Below the pieces are notes generated by a model. That model was given only the letters and a program-made list of their open reading frames with translations, made no database searches and was not told where the DNA came from. From positions 558,001 through 622,000 of the forward strand of contig OZ241848.1 in assembly GCA_965202795.1 (NCBI GenBank): a stretch of 64,000 nt of DNA, read 5' to 3'. A program made the position numbers and the translations under genes. The first letter of the stretch is position 1, and every line of letters begins with the position of its first letter. Source of the DNA: JACOND01 sp965202795. Lineage in GTDB: Bacteria > Bdellovibrionota > Bdellovibrionia > Bdellovibrionales > UBA1609. Positions 25,047 through 35,386 of the stretch are shown here, piece by piece.

Positions 25047-26873
25047 CTAATGCTCCAGCTTTATCTCTGGAGAGAAATATTTAAGCGCCCCCGCCTGATA
25101 GAACAGCAGCCTGCATCTTATCACTTTGCTCCACAGGCGGTTGTATCGCTCCACTTCGGGAAGGCCAAAAATTGAGGCATAGGAAATGACAGAATCCGCC
25201 GCGGCGGCCCGCTCATCAAAAGGCCAGCTGAGGATCAAAGGATTGGGGACTTTTTTTCCGGCCTCCCTTCTTCTCCTGAGCTTGCCTCCGCACCGCAGGG
25301 TCATTTGATCGGGATAGGCGCCGCCATAGCCCGCGCCGTCAGCCGCAAAGCGGCTGGCAAACAAAAGCCGGATGTAATTGTCCCCGTATTTTTGGTTTTT
25401 GATTCGCCTTTTTGAGGCTTCCGCCCCATAGCCTTCCCTGTCCCAGTTGACAGAGTGAATTTGCTTTTGCAGCCGCGCGGCGGGCTCCTTTTGCCCGGGC
25501 TTTTTCAGAGCGGCTTGATAAAGGCAGCGGCTGCTTGAGGATTTTCTGGCCCGGCCCGCAGCGCTTTCCGCTTCGCGGGGCTTGATCCAATGCCTCGAAA
25601 CCTGTTGTCTTTCCGCGAGGCGCTCTTGCCAGAGCGAAAGGGGATAATCAAGCTGAAACAGGCTTTCCGGGCTGACGCTCATCAGGGAAAACTCAGAAGT
25701 CAGGGGGAAGCTGTATGTCTCTTCAAAGGAGCCGCCCTCAACCCCCGCCCCCATGCAGGAGGTTTTGACTTGAACTTCCACCGGCTCGTAAAGGTTTGAT
25801 CCAAGATCTTCAGGAAGCCCGGAGAGCCGAAAAGCCCCCGACAGATAGACTTCTTTATGGACTGGCGAAAACTCCTTCGCTCCGCTGAAAGCGGAGGGGC
25901 CGGCGATCAGGCCAATATTTATTTTTGAAAGATCTATGGCTTTTTGACTCTTAAAATTGTCAAAGTTTATGTAAAAGGGCTTTGTGGCGCCGTTAAGGGC
26001 CGCTTTGTTTTCAGAAAGGATGCGGCAGAGCTTTTTTCCGCCGGGCAGCTGATCCCGCGCGGAAAGCAGATTCATAAAAACCGGCCGCGCGCCCATATCC
26101 AAAGGGGAAAACCGGGCTTGATGACTCCAGCCCTCGCAAATAAACCGTATGCTGTCAAAAGGCTCATTTGTTTCCCTCAAAAGAAAGATTTGCTGCAGAT
26201 CGTCCACAGTCTCCAGATCATCAAAAGCCTCCCTCCACCGGCTGCCGTCCGCTTTAATCAGGGACAGATTTTTGCTTTCCAGATCTACAGGAATGATTTG
26301 CTGAGTCAGGGTGTATTGATGGGGGCGGCCGCCTCTGTCATTCAGCGTGAAGATGAAGGCGCATGAAAGGGGGTCTTCAGACTGGCTGAGAAGCGCGCTT
26401 TCAGGCAAAAGCTCCAGGATTGAAAAATGAGTCTGATACTGGCCGGCAGCCCGCTCTCTGATGATTTTCTCTTTATTTCCATCAGCGGAGGAGCAGGAGG
26501 AAAACACTGTCATTTTCAGGTTTTTTTCCTTTAGATCCCGCCGCTTCCAGTCCTTAAGGTCATAAAAGACCGCTTTTTGATCCTCCGCCTTTTGATTTTC
26601 TGCAAGATCCCATTCAAAGTAGGGGCTTTTGGAAAAGTCAGAGAAAACCGCCAAGTCGCTCAGGCTTAAAACCTCCGGCTGCCTGTTGGCTTCAGAAATG
26701 TTAATCTGCCGGCCGCCGCGTTTTAAGTAAAATTCCGGCGAAAAGCTTTTGAGGGCTTTGTCTGGCCCAGGGCCTGGAGCGGCAAAAGGGCCGCCGCCCC
26801 CGCTGCAGGCGCAGAGCCACAGCGCGGCAGCCAAAAAGCCTGGCAGAAAGCGGGGCAAAAAACGCGGATTCAT
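25047..26873 (-). CDS. Large predicted lipoprotein, function unknown
   Basis: A 608-residue product with a signal peptide ending in a lipobox-like LWLCAC followed by SGGGG, so probable acylation at Cys near residue 23. The rest is a mixture of beta-rich segments with scattered Cys (for example SSCSSADG, IRFICEGW, VQVKTSCMG), and a C-terminal Arg/Lys-rich region. No domain was recognised. ATG 26873 is preferred (GAGAAAAG upstream) over ATG 26885. It stands alone between the radical SAM operon and the ABC gene and is read on the same strand as both. Confidence 0.7.
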   Translation of the reverse strand: MNPRFLPRFLPGFLAAALWLCACSGGGGPFAAPGPGPDKALKSFSPEFYLKRGGRQINISEANRQPEVLSLSDLAVFSDFSKSPYFEWDLAENQKAEDQKAVFYDLKDWKRRDLKEKNLKMTVFSSCSSADGNKEKIIRERAAGQYQTHFSILELLPESALLSQSEDPLSCAFIFTLNDRGGRPHQYTLTQQIIPVDLESKNLSLIKADGSRWREAFDDLETVDDLQQIFLLRETNEPFDSIRFICEGWSHQARFSPLDMGARPVFMNLLSARDQLPGGKKLCRILSENKAALNGATKPFYINFDNFKSQKAIDLSKINIGLIAGPSAFSGAKEFSPVHKEVYLSGAFRLSGLPEDLGSNLYEPVEVQVKTSCMGAGVEGGSFEETYSFPLTSEFSLMSVSPESLFQLDYPLSLWQERLAERQQVSRHWIKPREAESAAGRARKSSSSRCLYQAALKKPGQKEPAARLQKQIHSVNWDREGYGAEASKRRIKNQKYGDNYIRLLFASRFAADGAGYGGAYPDQMTLRCGGKLRRRREAGKKVPNPLILSWPFDERAAAADSVISYASIFGLPEVERYNRLWSKVIRCRLLFYQAGALKYFSPEIKLEH

Positions 26874-26885
26874 GACTTTTCTCAT

Positions 26886-27247
26886 TTTGTTTTGGCTTTT
26901 TTTAAGCGCGGTTTTTTCAAAATGCCTTTTTCAGCCATTTTTTGATTTGGCGCTGAGAGCCGGCCCGCTTTCTGTGGCGCGGCGCATGTCTGATTTTGAG
27001 GCAGCTCCGCTTTTTGAATGAGAAAAAAAGGGGGAAGGCTCTCATCAGCGCAAAAATTTTTCAAACAAGATTTAGCATATTCCCGGCATTTGAAAAAAAT
27101 CAAAAATTTTTTTGCATTTTTCTGAAAAAATGTGGAAAACTCAACAGCCGCCAGGCTGTCCAAACAAAGCCGCGGGAACGGCCCTCTGGACAAGCGCGCC
27201 GCTCCGCAGCGGCTGGGAACGGCCGCGGGGCCCTTCCAGCAAACGAA
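26886..27247. other. Intergenic stretch with repeat B
   Basis: The 26886-27130 part is AT-rich with A/T runs. The 27140-27240 part is a copy of dispersed repeat B: a GGCTGTCCAAACAAAG start, then CCCTCTGGACAAGCG, CCGCTCCGCAGCGGCTGGGA and ACGGCCGCGG. No gene is supported. Confidence 0.6.
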
Positions 27248-28933
27248 TCATTGAAGCTCTTTGGGAATGCCTGAGGGGATGGCGCTGATCAGCTTTTTTG
27301 TGTAGGCATGCCGCGGGTTTTTGTAGATCTCATCAGAGGAGTTGATTTCCACGACTTTTCCCTCATGCATGACAGCCACCCTGTCGGAGATAAATTTAAC
27401 AACTGTCAAATCGTGGGAAATAAAAATATAGCTTAAGCCAAGCTGGTCCTGGAGGTCTTTCAGGAGGTTTAATATTTGCGCCTGTATAGAGACATCCAGA
27501 GAGGACACAGACTCATCGCAGACAATAAACTCCGGCTGAACCGCCAGCGCTCTGGCTATGCAGATTCTCTGCCTCTGTCCGCCGGAAAACTCATGCGGAT
27601 AGCGGCTTCTCATGCCGGCGTCAAGCCCAACCCGCCTCATTAAATCCTCAACTTTGCTGATTCTTTCGTCTTTGTCCGGCCAAAGCCTGTGAATGATCAT
27701 CGGCTCCATGATTGAGGATCCCACAGTCATCCGCGGGTTTAAGGAGGCGTAAGGATCCTGGAAAATGATCTGCATTTTCCGCCTCATGGCCTTCATGTTT
27801 TTTTTATCAAGGGCTAAAATCTCTTTTTTTCTGTAAATAACCGAGCCGGCGGAAGGCTCCGTCAGCCTGAGAATGGCCCGGCCAAGGGTTGTTTTGCCGC
27901 AGCCGGATTCTCCGACAAGGCCAAGGACGCTCCCCCTGTCCATTTGAAAGGACACTCCATCCACCGCTTTGATCCATGACCTGACCTTTCCAAAAAGGCT
28001 TTTCTCCAGGGGAAAATGCTTTTTCAGGCCCTTGACTTCCAAAAGCCTCTCGCCGCTGGTTTTTTTGTCTGCCGGCTTTTCCTCTGCCGGCGGCTGGCGG
28101 CCCTCTAAAAAATCACTGACCATGGGCAGGCGGGCCGTCTGGACATTGAGCGATGGCCGGCAGGCGATCAGCCCCTTTGTGTAGGGATGCCGCGGGTTTT
28201 TGAAAATATCAGCGACTTTGCCCCCCTCAACAATTTTCCCTTTATGCATAACAAGAACTCTTGAGGCAATTTCCGCGATGATGCCTAAGTCATGGGAGAT
28301 AAAAAGCATGCTCATTTTCATTTTGTCCTGAAGGCCCTGAAGAAGATCCAAGATTTGCTTCTGGATGGTGACATCCAGGGCTGTTGTCGGCTCGTCCGCT
28401 ATCAAAAGATCGGGCTGGCAGGCAATGGCCATGGCGATCATTACCCGCTGCCTTTGGCCGCCGCTCATTTCGTGGGGGTAGGCTTTGACACGCTCTGAGG
28501 GCTTGGCAATGCCCGCCTGGCTTAACAGGTCTATGGTTTTTTCCCTTGCTGCTTTTTTTGTCATTTTTTGATGCAGAATCAGAGCCTCGTCAATTTGGCT
28601 GCCGACAGTAAAGACAGGATTCAGGCTGGTCATAGGCTCCTGAAACACCATGGAGATGCGGTTGCCGCGGATTTTGCGCATGCCGCTTTCAGGGAGGGCG
28701 AGCAGGTTTTTGCCCTCCAAAAGGACCTCCCCGCTTTTGATTTTTCCCGGAGGCTCCGGGACAAGCCTCATCAGGCTGAGAGCCGTCACGCTTTTTCCCG
28801 AGCCGGACTCCCCGACAAGGCCGAGGGTTTCGCCGGGCCGCATGTCAAAAGACACCCCCCGGACCGCATCCACGGAAAGCTCTTTTGTCTCAAAACTGAC
28901 CTGCAAATTGCGGACCTTTAAAAAGGAAGACAT
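27248..28933 (-). CDS. Fused oligopeptide-type ABC transporter ATPase (OppD-OppF/YejF-like)
   Basis: Energises uptake of peptides or similar solutes through an inner-membrane permease pair. The 561-residue protein holds two complete ATPase domains. The first has Walker A GESGSGKS near residue 40, signature MSGGQRQR and Walker B LLIADEP. The second has Walker A GESGCGKT near 355, signature FSGGQRQR and FIVCDES. Each ends with the oligopeptide C-terminal signature (NPRHPYTKGLI and NPRHAYTKKLI). The second Walker B has DES instead of DEP, a mild change. ATG 28933 opens directly before the first domain. No permease or binding-protein gene lies beside it, so partners must be elsewhere. Confidence 0.92.
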   Translation of the reverse strand: MSSFLKVRNLQVSFETKELSVDAVRGVSFDMRPGETLGLVGESGSGKSVTALSLMRLVPEPPGKIKSGEVLLEGKNLLALPESGMRKIRGNRISMVFQEPMTSLNPVFTVGSQIDEALILHQKMTKKAAREKTIDLLSQAGIAKPSERVKAYPHEMSGGQRQRVMIAMAIACQPDLLIADEPTTALDVTIQKQILDLLQGLQDKMKMSMLFISHDLGIIAEIASRVLVMHKGKIVEGGKVADIFKNPRHPYTKGLIACRPSLNVQTARLPMVSDFLEGRQPPAEEKPADKKTSGERLLEVKGLKKHFPLEKSLFGKVRSWIKAVDGVSFQMDRGSVLGLVGESGCGKTTLGRAILRLTEPSAGSVIYRKKEILALDKKNMKAMRRKMQIIFQDPYASLNPRMTVGSSIMEPMIIHRLWPDKDERISKVEDLMRRVGLDAGMRSRYPHEFSGGQRQRICIARALAVQPEFIVCDESVSSLDVSIQAQILNLLKDLQDQLGLSYIFISHDLTVVKFISDRVAVMHEGKVVEINSSDEIYKNPRHAYTKKLISAIPSGIPKELQ

Positions 28934-29007
28934 AATGCCCCTTAAAATAAGCTGTTTTTTCGCCGCCGGCAACAGATTTTCACCCGTCTGCATGCCGCAG
29001 AGCCATT

Positions 29008-29790
29008 TCAGAGAGTCCGCCCCAGGACAGGAAGAAGTTTTTTTAAATCCTCCATAAGAGCTTTAAAGTCCCTAAAGGCAATGGCCTGGCTGGAGTCGCA
29101 GAGGGCCTGCTCCGGGCTGCAGTGGACCTCTATTAAAAGGCCATCCGCCCCGGCGGCGGCGGCTGCTTTGGCCATGATGGGGGCCAGAGAGCTTTTGCCT
29201 GTCCCGTGCGAGGGATCCGCCAGCACAGGAAATTCCGTTTCCTTTTTAACATAAGCCAGCGCGTTAAGGTCCAAAGTGTTTCTGGTTTCCGTCTCAAAAG
29301 TCCTGATGCCCCGCTCACACAGGATGATGCGCTCGTTCCCCCCCTGCTGAATGTAAGCCGCGGCGCGCAGCCACTCTCTGATGCGGGCCGAAAAGCCTCT
29401 TTTTAAAAGGACAGGTTTTTTTTGGCGGCCCAGCTCTTTCAGAAGCTCATAATTGAACATGTTTCTCGCGCCCACCTGATAAACATCCACGGCCCTTTCC
29501 AGATCCTCTATCTGGCGGGGGTCAGTGATCTCGCTCACAAAAGGAATGTTCAGCCCAGACTTGATTTTTTGAATCCAGGGCAGGGCTGCCTTCCCCAGCC
29601 CCTGAAAATCCTCCGGATCTGTGCGGGGCTTAAAGACACCGCCCCTTAAGCCGCTGGCCCCCTCCGCCTGGACAAATCTGGCAATTTCCCGAAACTGCTT
29701 TGCGCTCTCCACGGCGCAGGGGCCTGCCCAGACAGAAAAGCGGGCGCCTCCGACCTCTGTGGATCTGACTTGGACAGGTTTGGTTTTCAT
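29008..29790 (-). CDS. aroF: 3-deoxy-7-phosphoheptulonate (DAHP) synthase, type I-beta
   Basis: Catalyses the first step of the shikimate pathway, joining phosphoenolpyruvate and erythrose 4-phosphate. The 260-residue product has GPCAVES near residue 23, FKPRTDPEDFQGLG near 53, VGARNMFNYELLKELG near 105, LLKRGF near 127, ERGIRTFETETRNTLDL near 160 and DPSHGTGKS near 195. This combination is that of the short I-beta enzymes of the Bacillus/Thermotoga kind without an ACT or chorismate mutase domain. RTDP rather than RTSPYSF is a small variation. AGGAGGACA precedes ATG 29790. KDO-8-phosphate synthase is the alternative but lacks these ARNM and TRNTLDL motifs. Confidence 0.92.
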   Translation of the reverse strand: MKTKPVQVRSTEVGGARFSVWAGPCAVESAKQFREIARFVQAEGASGLRGGVFKPRTDPEDFQGLGKAALPWIQKIKSGLNIPFVSEITDPRQIEDLERAVDVYQVGARNMFNYELLKELGRQKKPVLLKRGFSARIREWLRAAAYIQQGGNERIILCERGIRTFETETRNTLDLNALAYVKKETEFPVLADPSHGTGKSSLAPIMAKAAAAAGADGLLIEVHCSPEQALCDSSQAIAFRDFKALMEDLKKLLPVLGRTL

Positions 29791-29961
29791 TGTCCTCCTT
29801 AACTGCCGCCGGGGGCATTGATGAAAGTTAAAGCTGCCATCTTATGTTTGTCAAAAAACATGTCTCATATCCGCTCCGCGGGCCGGGCAAAAAAAACCGG
29901 ACCGCGCAAAGCTCCTCCGGCAGGGCGCCCCCCTGCCGCAGCCCCGGCAAAAGCCGCATTT

Positions 29962-31827
29962 CTATTTGACATGAGCGGATTTTCTGCCGGGGGCTTTTTT
30001 GGAAGAGGTTTTTTGAGGGTTTTTTTTGTCTTTCAGCCAGTTTGAGATGGATTTTCCTGAGCCTTTGGGCACGCGGAGTTTATAAAGGGGGGGGAATTTT
30101 GGCGCGGCCGCCCCCCTCAGCTCTGGATTCAATGCCCTCAGGCTCTTGATGGAAAGATTGGCCTCCCTGAACATTTTTTTCACATTTGTCCCGCCGGGGA
30201 CATAAAAAATATCGTATTTGTGGGGGGTCAGGATGGAAAATCTTCGGAAGCCGTAAAGCGAGGGGGCTTTCATAATATGGACAGCAGCTAAAATTTTGGG
30301 AATGTAAAGGGCGGTTTCCCTTGGAAAGTCCGGCTTTCTGGCAAGATTCCAGAAACTCCTCTCCTCATGCTTTTTTATCAGCCTCCTAAGGCGGGCCTCG
30401 CCCATATTGTAGGCTGACATGGCAAGAAGCCAGTCCTGAAACTCAACCTGAAGCTGGCGGAGATAGCGGGAGGCGGCATTGGCGCTTTTCTGAAAGTCCA
30501 TTCTTTCGTCCACATGGCTGTTTATCTGGAGGCCAAAGCGCCGCGCGGTTGGCTTTATAAACTGCCAGTATCCGACAGCCCTGGCTGAGCTGACAGCCCT
30601 TGGAGAGAGGCTGCTCTCAATCAGAGTCATATAGGCCAGCTCCTCCGGCAGGCCATGGGATCGCAAAATCCCCTTCATCAGCGGAATATAGCGGTAAGCC
30701 CTTTTCAGCCATAGTTTTGTGTAGCCGGGGCCGCCCGCGCGGGAAAAAAACCAAATCCATCTTTCAACCTCTCCGTTTTTGATAAACGGAAACGGCTTTG
30801 CCAAAGCGGGCGGGGATTTTTCGGCCGCGGCGCGGGCGGGGATTTCCGCCGCCGCCAGAGAGAGGAAATCCGGCCTGGCAAAGGGATCTCTTGCCAGGGG
30901 GGCGGCCTGTTTGCCTGCGGCTCTGGCTTTGGCAGAGGGCTTGGTTTGCCGGGAGGCCTGCTGGCGCTGGAAGTTTGCTTTTTCATGGGGCTTTGCTTCA
31001 TGGGGCTTTGCGCTGGTTTTGCGGGAGGCCTGATTTTTCCAGAAGACCGCCCCGGCTGGCAGAGGGCGCCGCGCTGTTTTGCCGGCGCTGCGGGTGTTTT
31101 CTGAGGAGGGGCTGGCGGGGCGCGATATCCCTCCCCGCGCGGAGGCTTTTTGGCCGCCCTCCCCTGCCTGCCGGCGGCCGGCAGCGCGTTTTGATCTGGG
31201 CGCGGAAAGCGGCAAGCTAGTTTTATCTCTGGAGGAAGAGTAAGCGCTGCGGGAGATCTCTTGCGGGGAATGCGCTGCGGCTATTGGAGGAAAGGCAGAA
31301 AGCCTGACTTCTTTTTCTTTCTGGCGCCCCGCCCGCCGGGATTTGAAATTCCGCCATTTCCGCCAGCCAATGCTTTTCCGGCTGGCCCCGTCCAGACTGG
31401 CATTATAAAGGGCAGCCTTGTTGGGGAGCGGCTGTGAAGCTGTCTTTCCGCCTCCTCCCTGCCGGCGGCGGTTATTTTTTTTAGGCGCCAGGCTGCTGGG
31501 GCGGAGCGGCTGCGAGGCCGCGCCCCTCTGGACAAGGCTGTCACTCCGCAGGGGTTGGGAGCGGCCGCCTGGCCGCCCATTGAAACAGGCGAGGCCGCGC
31601 CCCTCTGGACAAACCCTCCATTCTGCGGCAGTTTGGGAGCGGCCGCCAGGCCGTCCATTGAAACAGGCAGCGGGAACAGCCGCCCGGCCGTCCCAACAAC
31701 CAGGCTTTTGCGGAGAGGAGCAGGAGGCTGCCCCGGCCATGAGGCCGGCCAGAAAAGCCAGCTTCAGCCTGCCCGGCGGCGGGCAGCCAAAGCCGGCCGC
31801 GGAAGACGCCGCGCCTTGAAGCGGCAT
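29962..31827 (-). CDS. MltD-like lytic transglycosylase lipoprotein with LysM-like end
   Basis: Cleaves peptidoglycan glycan strands with 1,6-anhydro product formation; probably an outer-membrane lipoprotein. From ATG 31827 the product is 621 residues: signal peptide LAFLAGLMAGAAS with lipobox Cys, then a low-complexity linker of about 300 residues. The SLT domain follows, with catalytic Glu in YMTLIESSLSP near residue 430, GYWQFIKPTARRFGL, and AMSAYNMGEARLRR. A C-terminal LysM-like part ends in a Lys-rich tail. The frame stays open to 32220 only because it runs through an out-of-frame LbH remnant, so the longer start is rejected. The linker includes in-frame copies of dispersed repeat B (31495-31700), read as Asn-Gly-Arg-Pro-Gly-Gly-Arg-Ser-Gln. 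Confidence 0.85.
   Translation of the reverse strand: MPLQGAASSAAGFGCPPPGRLKLAFLAGLMAGAASCSSPQKPGCWDGRAAVPAACFNGRPGGRSQTAAEWRVCPEGRGLACFNGRPGGRSQPLRSDSLVQRGAASQPLRPSSLAPKKNNRRRQGGGGKTASQPLPNKAALYNASLDGASRKSIGWRKWRNFKSRRAGRQKEKEVRLSAFPPIAAAHSPQEISRSAYSSSRDKTSLPLSAPRSKRAAGRRQAGEGGQKASARGGISRPASPSSENTRSAGKTARRPLPAGAVFWKNQASRKTSAKPHEAKPHEKANFQRQQASRQTKPSAKARAAGKQAAPLARDPFARPDFLSLAAAEIPARAAAEKSPPALAKPFPFIKNGEVERWIWFFSRAGGPGYTKLWLKRAYRYIPLMKGILRSHGLPEELAYMTLIESSLSPRAVSSARAVGYWQFIKPTARRFGLQINSHVDERMDFQKSANAASRYLRQLQVEFQDWLLAMSAYNMGEARLRRLIKKHEERSFWNLARKPDFPRETALYIPKILAAVHIMKAPSLYGFRRFSILTPHKYDIFYVPGGTNVKKMFREANLSIKSLRALNPELRGAAAPKFPPLYKLRVPKGSGKSISNWLKDKKNPQKTSSKKAPGRKSAHVK
31495..31700 (-). repeat. 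Dispersed repeat B inside mltD-like gene
   Basis: Two or more partial units with GGGAGCGGCCGCC-GGCC-GTCCATTGAAACAGGC and CCCTCTGGACAA. They are translated in frame in the disordered linker, twice giving ACFNGRPGGRSQ. Other copies or parts of the family: near 8388-8470, 27140-27240, 41455-41540, 42740-42925, 43680-43722, 51165-51265, 51880-51960 and 55035-55095. Confidence 0.75.
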
Positions 31828-31840
31828 AAGCCGAAGGGCT

Positions 31841-32183
31841 TTAATAGCAGCTTGGCTGATCTTGGACTTGTCCTGTAATGTATTTTCCAGAGCAGCCTTT
31901 TGTTGTGATGCCTTCCGCCGAATCGCCGTAAACCCGCGCCTCGCCATAAACCCGCGCCCAGCCCTCAACCGCTGCCCTGCTGCAAACAGCCGCGGTCTTG
32001 GCCACACATACGGTTTTGGCCGCTTTAGCGCCGCCCGCCACAAAGCCGCCTTCAGAGCCATCGGGGTTTGTATGAAATGCGCCCTCAATGCCAAGACCGC
32101 AGGGAGTGTCTTCAAGCTGCGGCGGGCAAGCTGACAATCAGGAATGCGCTCAAAAAAGCTGATTTTAAGTGATGGCGTTTCAT
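31841..32183 (-). pseudogene. Frameshifted, shortened LbH gene
   Basis: ATG 32183 opens the family signal peptide (KSAFLSAFLI-type) but the frame stops at a TGA near 32115, at the end of the signal peptide. One base too many lies just before EDTPCG. The following frame carries the cap (EDTPCGLGIEGAFHTNPDGSEGGFV, AAVCSRAAV) and only a few hexapeptides (VYGEARVYG). The tail with CSGKYITG ... QPSCY resembles the C-termini of the prepilin-like members. It ends 14 bp before the mltD-like start. Confidence 0.7.
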
Positions 32184-32668
32184 AGAAACACGAGCTTATT
32201 TTTTTTGGTTTTATAGGCAAAATATATACCGCGCTTAAGCCTGTAAAAAAAAGCGCAAAAGCGGCTAAAAGCCCCCGCAGCCGGGGGACAGCCTGCTTAT
32301 ACCGCGGCCCGGCCAGGCAAACAAGCCCCCGGCCCGGATTTTCAGGTTTTCCAGGGCGCGGACGGCAGCGGCAGTTTCAAGCCATGAGACGGTCCAGGTT
32401 TTATGCCAGCTATAAGAAAATTTTATAGTTGATGGGTTTTTTTTGGGAAGCCCCGCGGGCTGGGCGGGATGTCAAAAAAAATGGTCATTTTTGGCCGGGG
32501 GCGGCCTCCTATGGATGTTTCCGGCAGTTTTCCACAAAAGCAGATGGGATGGCGTCAAAGAAAGTGGCTAAAGTTATGACTCGGCTTGACACAGCGCCAG
32601 GATGATTGTTTGCTGGCTTAGGCCCTTCCTTTGTGGGGGGGAAATAAACAAACTTGGAGGATATAAGA
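32184..32668. other. Intergenic stretch with repeat A-like segment
   Basis: 32200-32240 is an LbH-type leader on the minus strand (AATATA...). 32285-32400 is a short derivative of repeat A (TATACCGCGGCCCGGC, CCGGCCCGGATT). The remaining 32400-32660 shows no gene; it likely holds the promoter for the small gene at 32669. Confidence 0.5.
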
Positions 32669-32863
32669 ATGGAGCAAAAACCGCCTAAAGAACCCCCAAC
32701 AAGGCTGAAAGAGCTGCGAAGGGAATTTAACGCGCTGTTTGAGACGCTGTTTAAAATAATAAAGCAGATAGATGAGGGAGAGAAAAAAAAAGCCCCCTCA
32801 AAAAGCAGCCCTGCATCAGCCCAAAAAGCCCCCAAAAAACAGCCTGCGCCCGAAAAGAAATAA
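32669..32863 (+). CDS. Small charged helical protein, unknown
   Basis: A 64-residue product from ATG 32669, which is well placed after TTGGAGGATATAAGA. The middle (RLKELRREFNALFETLFKIIKQIDEGEKKK) is an amphipathic helix or short coiled coil; the C-terminus is Lys/Pro/Ala/Ser-rich. No family was recognised. The good ribosome binding site is the main evidence that it is real. Confidence 0.6.
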   Translation: MEQKPPKEPPTRLKELRREFNALFETLFKIIKQIDEGEKKKAPSKSSPASAQKAPKKQPAPEKK

Positions 32864-33065
32864 GTGGCCAAAAACAGCTCAAAAACAGCCCTAAAAAGGC
32901 TGGGCTAATTGCCCTTGAAAATCAAGGCCAAAGGCCAGGGCCAGGCATAGCCAGGGGGGAATCATATTGACGGGGGGCGCTGTGTAATCACAGGCGGGGG
33001 CAGGCCGTTTTCCCCCGGGATCCGAAAATCAGGGATTTTTCGGGCGGAGACTCCTGGAGAGGCCC

Positions 33066-33095
33066 AAAAAAAGCCCCCGCGGGCCGGCCGGGGGC
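33066..33095 (-). terminator. Rho-independent terminator of LbH gene
   Basis: In the minus direction, a GCCCCCGG arm, a GC-rich loop and CGCGGGGGC are followed by seven T residues. It comes right after the palindrome (33107-33117) of the LbH gene ending at 33105. Confidence 0.75.
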
Positions 33096-33104
33096 AAAAG
33101 CTCT

Positions 33105-34001
33105 TTACAGGCCCTGCTTAATGATCCCCTGAAACTGCTTGAGGCATCTTTTAAACCATCCAGGGCTGCTAAAAGCCGGCGCATCTCTGAAAACCCGCAT
33201 ATCGCCGTCAACCCGCGCCTGGCCGTTAACCCGCGCCTGGCCGCCAACCCGCGCATCGCCGCCAACCCGCGCCTGGCCGCCAACCTGCGCCTCGCCATCA
33301 ACCCACGCATTGCCTTTAACCCGCGCATTGCCGCTAACCCGCGCCTGGCCGTTAACCTGCGCATTGCCGCCAACCCGCGCATCGCCGCCAACCCGCGCCT
33401 TGCCGCCAACCCGCGCCTTGCCGGAAACCCGCGCCTGGCCGCCAACCAGCGCATCGCCGCCAACCCGCGCATTGCCGTAAACCTGCGCCTCGCCATCAAC
33501 CCACGCCTTGCCGCCAACCCGCGCCTTGCCGGAAACCCGCGCCTGGCCGTTAACCTGCGCATTGCTGCCAACCCGCGCATCGACGCCAACCTGCGCATTG
33601 CCGAAAACCAGCGCATTGCCGCCAACCCGCGCATCGCCGCCAACATACGCATTGCCGTAAACCTGCGCCTCGCCATCAACCCACGCATTGCCGAAAACCA
33701 GCGCATCGCCGCCAACATACGCATTGCCGTAAACCCGCGCCTTGCCGGTAACCTTCGCATTGTCGCTAACCTGCGTCTTGCCGTAAACCCGCGCATTGCC
33801 ACAAACAGCCGCTTTAGGCCCCACAAAAGCGGTCTTGGCCACAAAGGCCGTGGCCGCCACAAAGCCGCCTTCAGAGCCATCGGGGTTTATATGGCGCGCG
33901 CCCTTAATGCCGGGGCCGCAGGGAGTGTCTTCCTCCGCAGCGGCGGAAAGCCCAAAAATCAGGAAAGCGCTCAAAAAAGCTGCTTTTATTAAAGAGGTCA
34001 T
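33105..34001 (-). CDS. Exported LbH (hexapeptide repeat) protein, long helix
   Basis: A 298-residue product with a signal peptide (LIKAAFLSAFLIFGLS), cap (EEDTPCG, INPDGSEGGFV, AAVCGNARV) and about 35 very regular hexapeptides. It ends not in the usual SGEITSGEH but in a hydrophobic/basic tail (PGWFKRCLKQF). The DNA repeat is the most regular of all members. The leader is rearranged. A perfect family leader (AAGGAGGCATTTATC, ATG 34095, then codons for Asn-Asn-His-Leu) lies upstream, but about 75 bp of unrelated sequence interrupts it and ends in a stop. The gene now starts at ATG 34001. Surface or secreted role inferred. Confidence 0.82.
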   Translation of the reverse strand: MTSLIKAAFLSAFLIFGLSAAAEEDTPCGPGIKGARHINPDGSEGGFVAATAFVAKTAFVGPKAAVCGNARVYGKTQVSDNAKVTGKARVYGNAYVGGDALVFGNAWVDGEAQVYGNAYVGGDARVGGNALVFGNAQVGVDARVGSNAQVNGQARVSGKARVGGKAWVDGEAQVYGNARVGGDALVGGQARVSGKARVGGKARVGGDARVGGNAQVNGQARVSGNARVKGNAWVDGEAQVGGQARVGGDARVGGQARVNGQARVDGDMRVFRDAPAFSSPGWFKRCLKQFQGIIKQGL

Positions 34002-34276
34002 AAATATTATCCCATTATTCCAGAAAGACCTCTTATAGCTTTTTAAAAGATTTTTGTCGGAATATTTGTGGACTCCTTAATAAGTGATTGTTCATGATAA
34101 ATGCCTCCTTTTTTTGGTTTATAGGCAAAATATACATGCCCGCGCCCTAAAAAAAGTGAAAAAAAGTGAAAAAACCGGCCTAAAAGCCCCCCTTGGCGTG
34201 GGGCAGGGCATTGAGCTTTGCGGGGGGCGCCCATCGCTCGCAAGGCCCTCAAAATACTTTGGGAATCTGGCTTTAT

Positions 34277-35257
<981 letters not shown>

Positions 35258-35386
35258 GCTTAAAATGATAGCCCCCGCGGGCCGCTGAAACAAGGTTTTT
35301 TTCCAGCTCCCCGGCGGGGCAATTGTCTCATGGCTTGAGAATTCTGGCTGGCTGGCTAAAAAAGCCCCCCCCGCCTCCTGCGAGAA

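Noticed and set aside
31828..32220. N-terminal extension of the mltD-like frame
   Set aside because: It reads through an LbH remnant in the wrong frame and lies before a clear lipoprotein signal peptide at 31827.
33180..33790. CRISPR-like appearance of short regular repeats
   Set aside because: The units are contiguous 18-bp coding repeats without unique spacers, inside a signal-peptide gene. No cas genes are present.
33029..33880. Long alternative and antisense frames across LbH genes (for example Arg-Gly-Phe-x-Ala-Met-Arg repeats)
   Set aside because: The 18-bp unit has no stop in several frames, so all frames stay open. Only the frame with signal peptide, cap and hexapeptides is protein-like and has a ribosome binding site.
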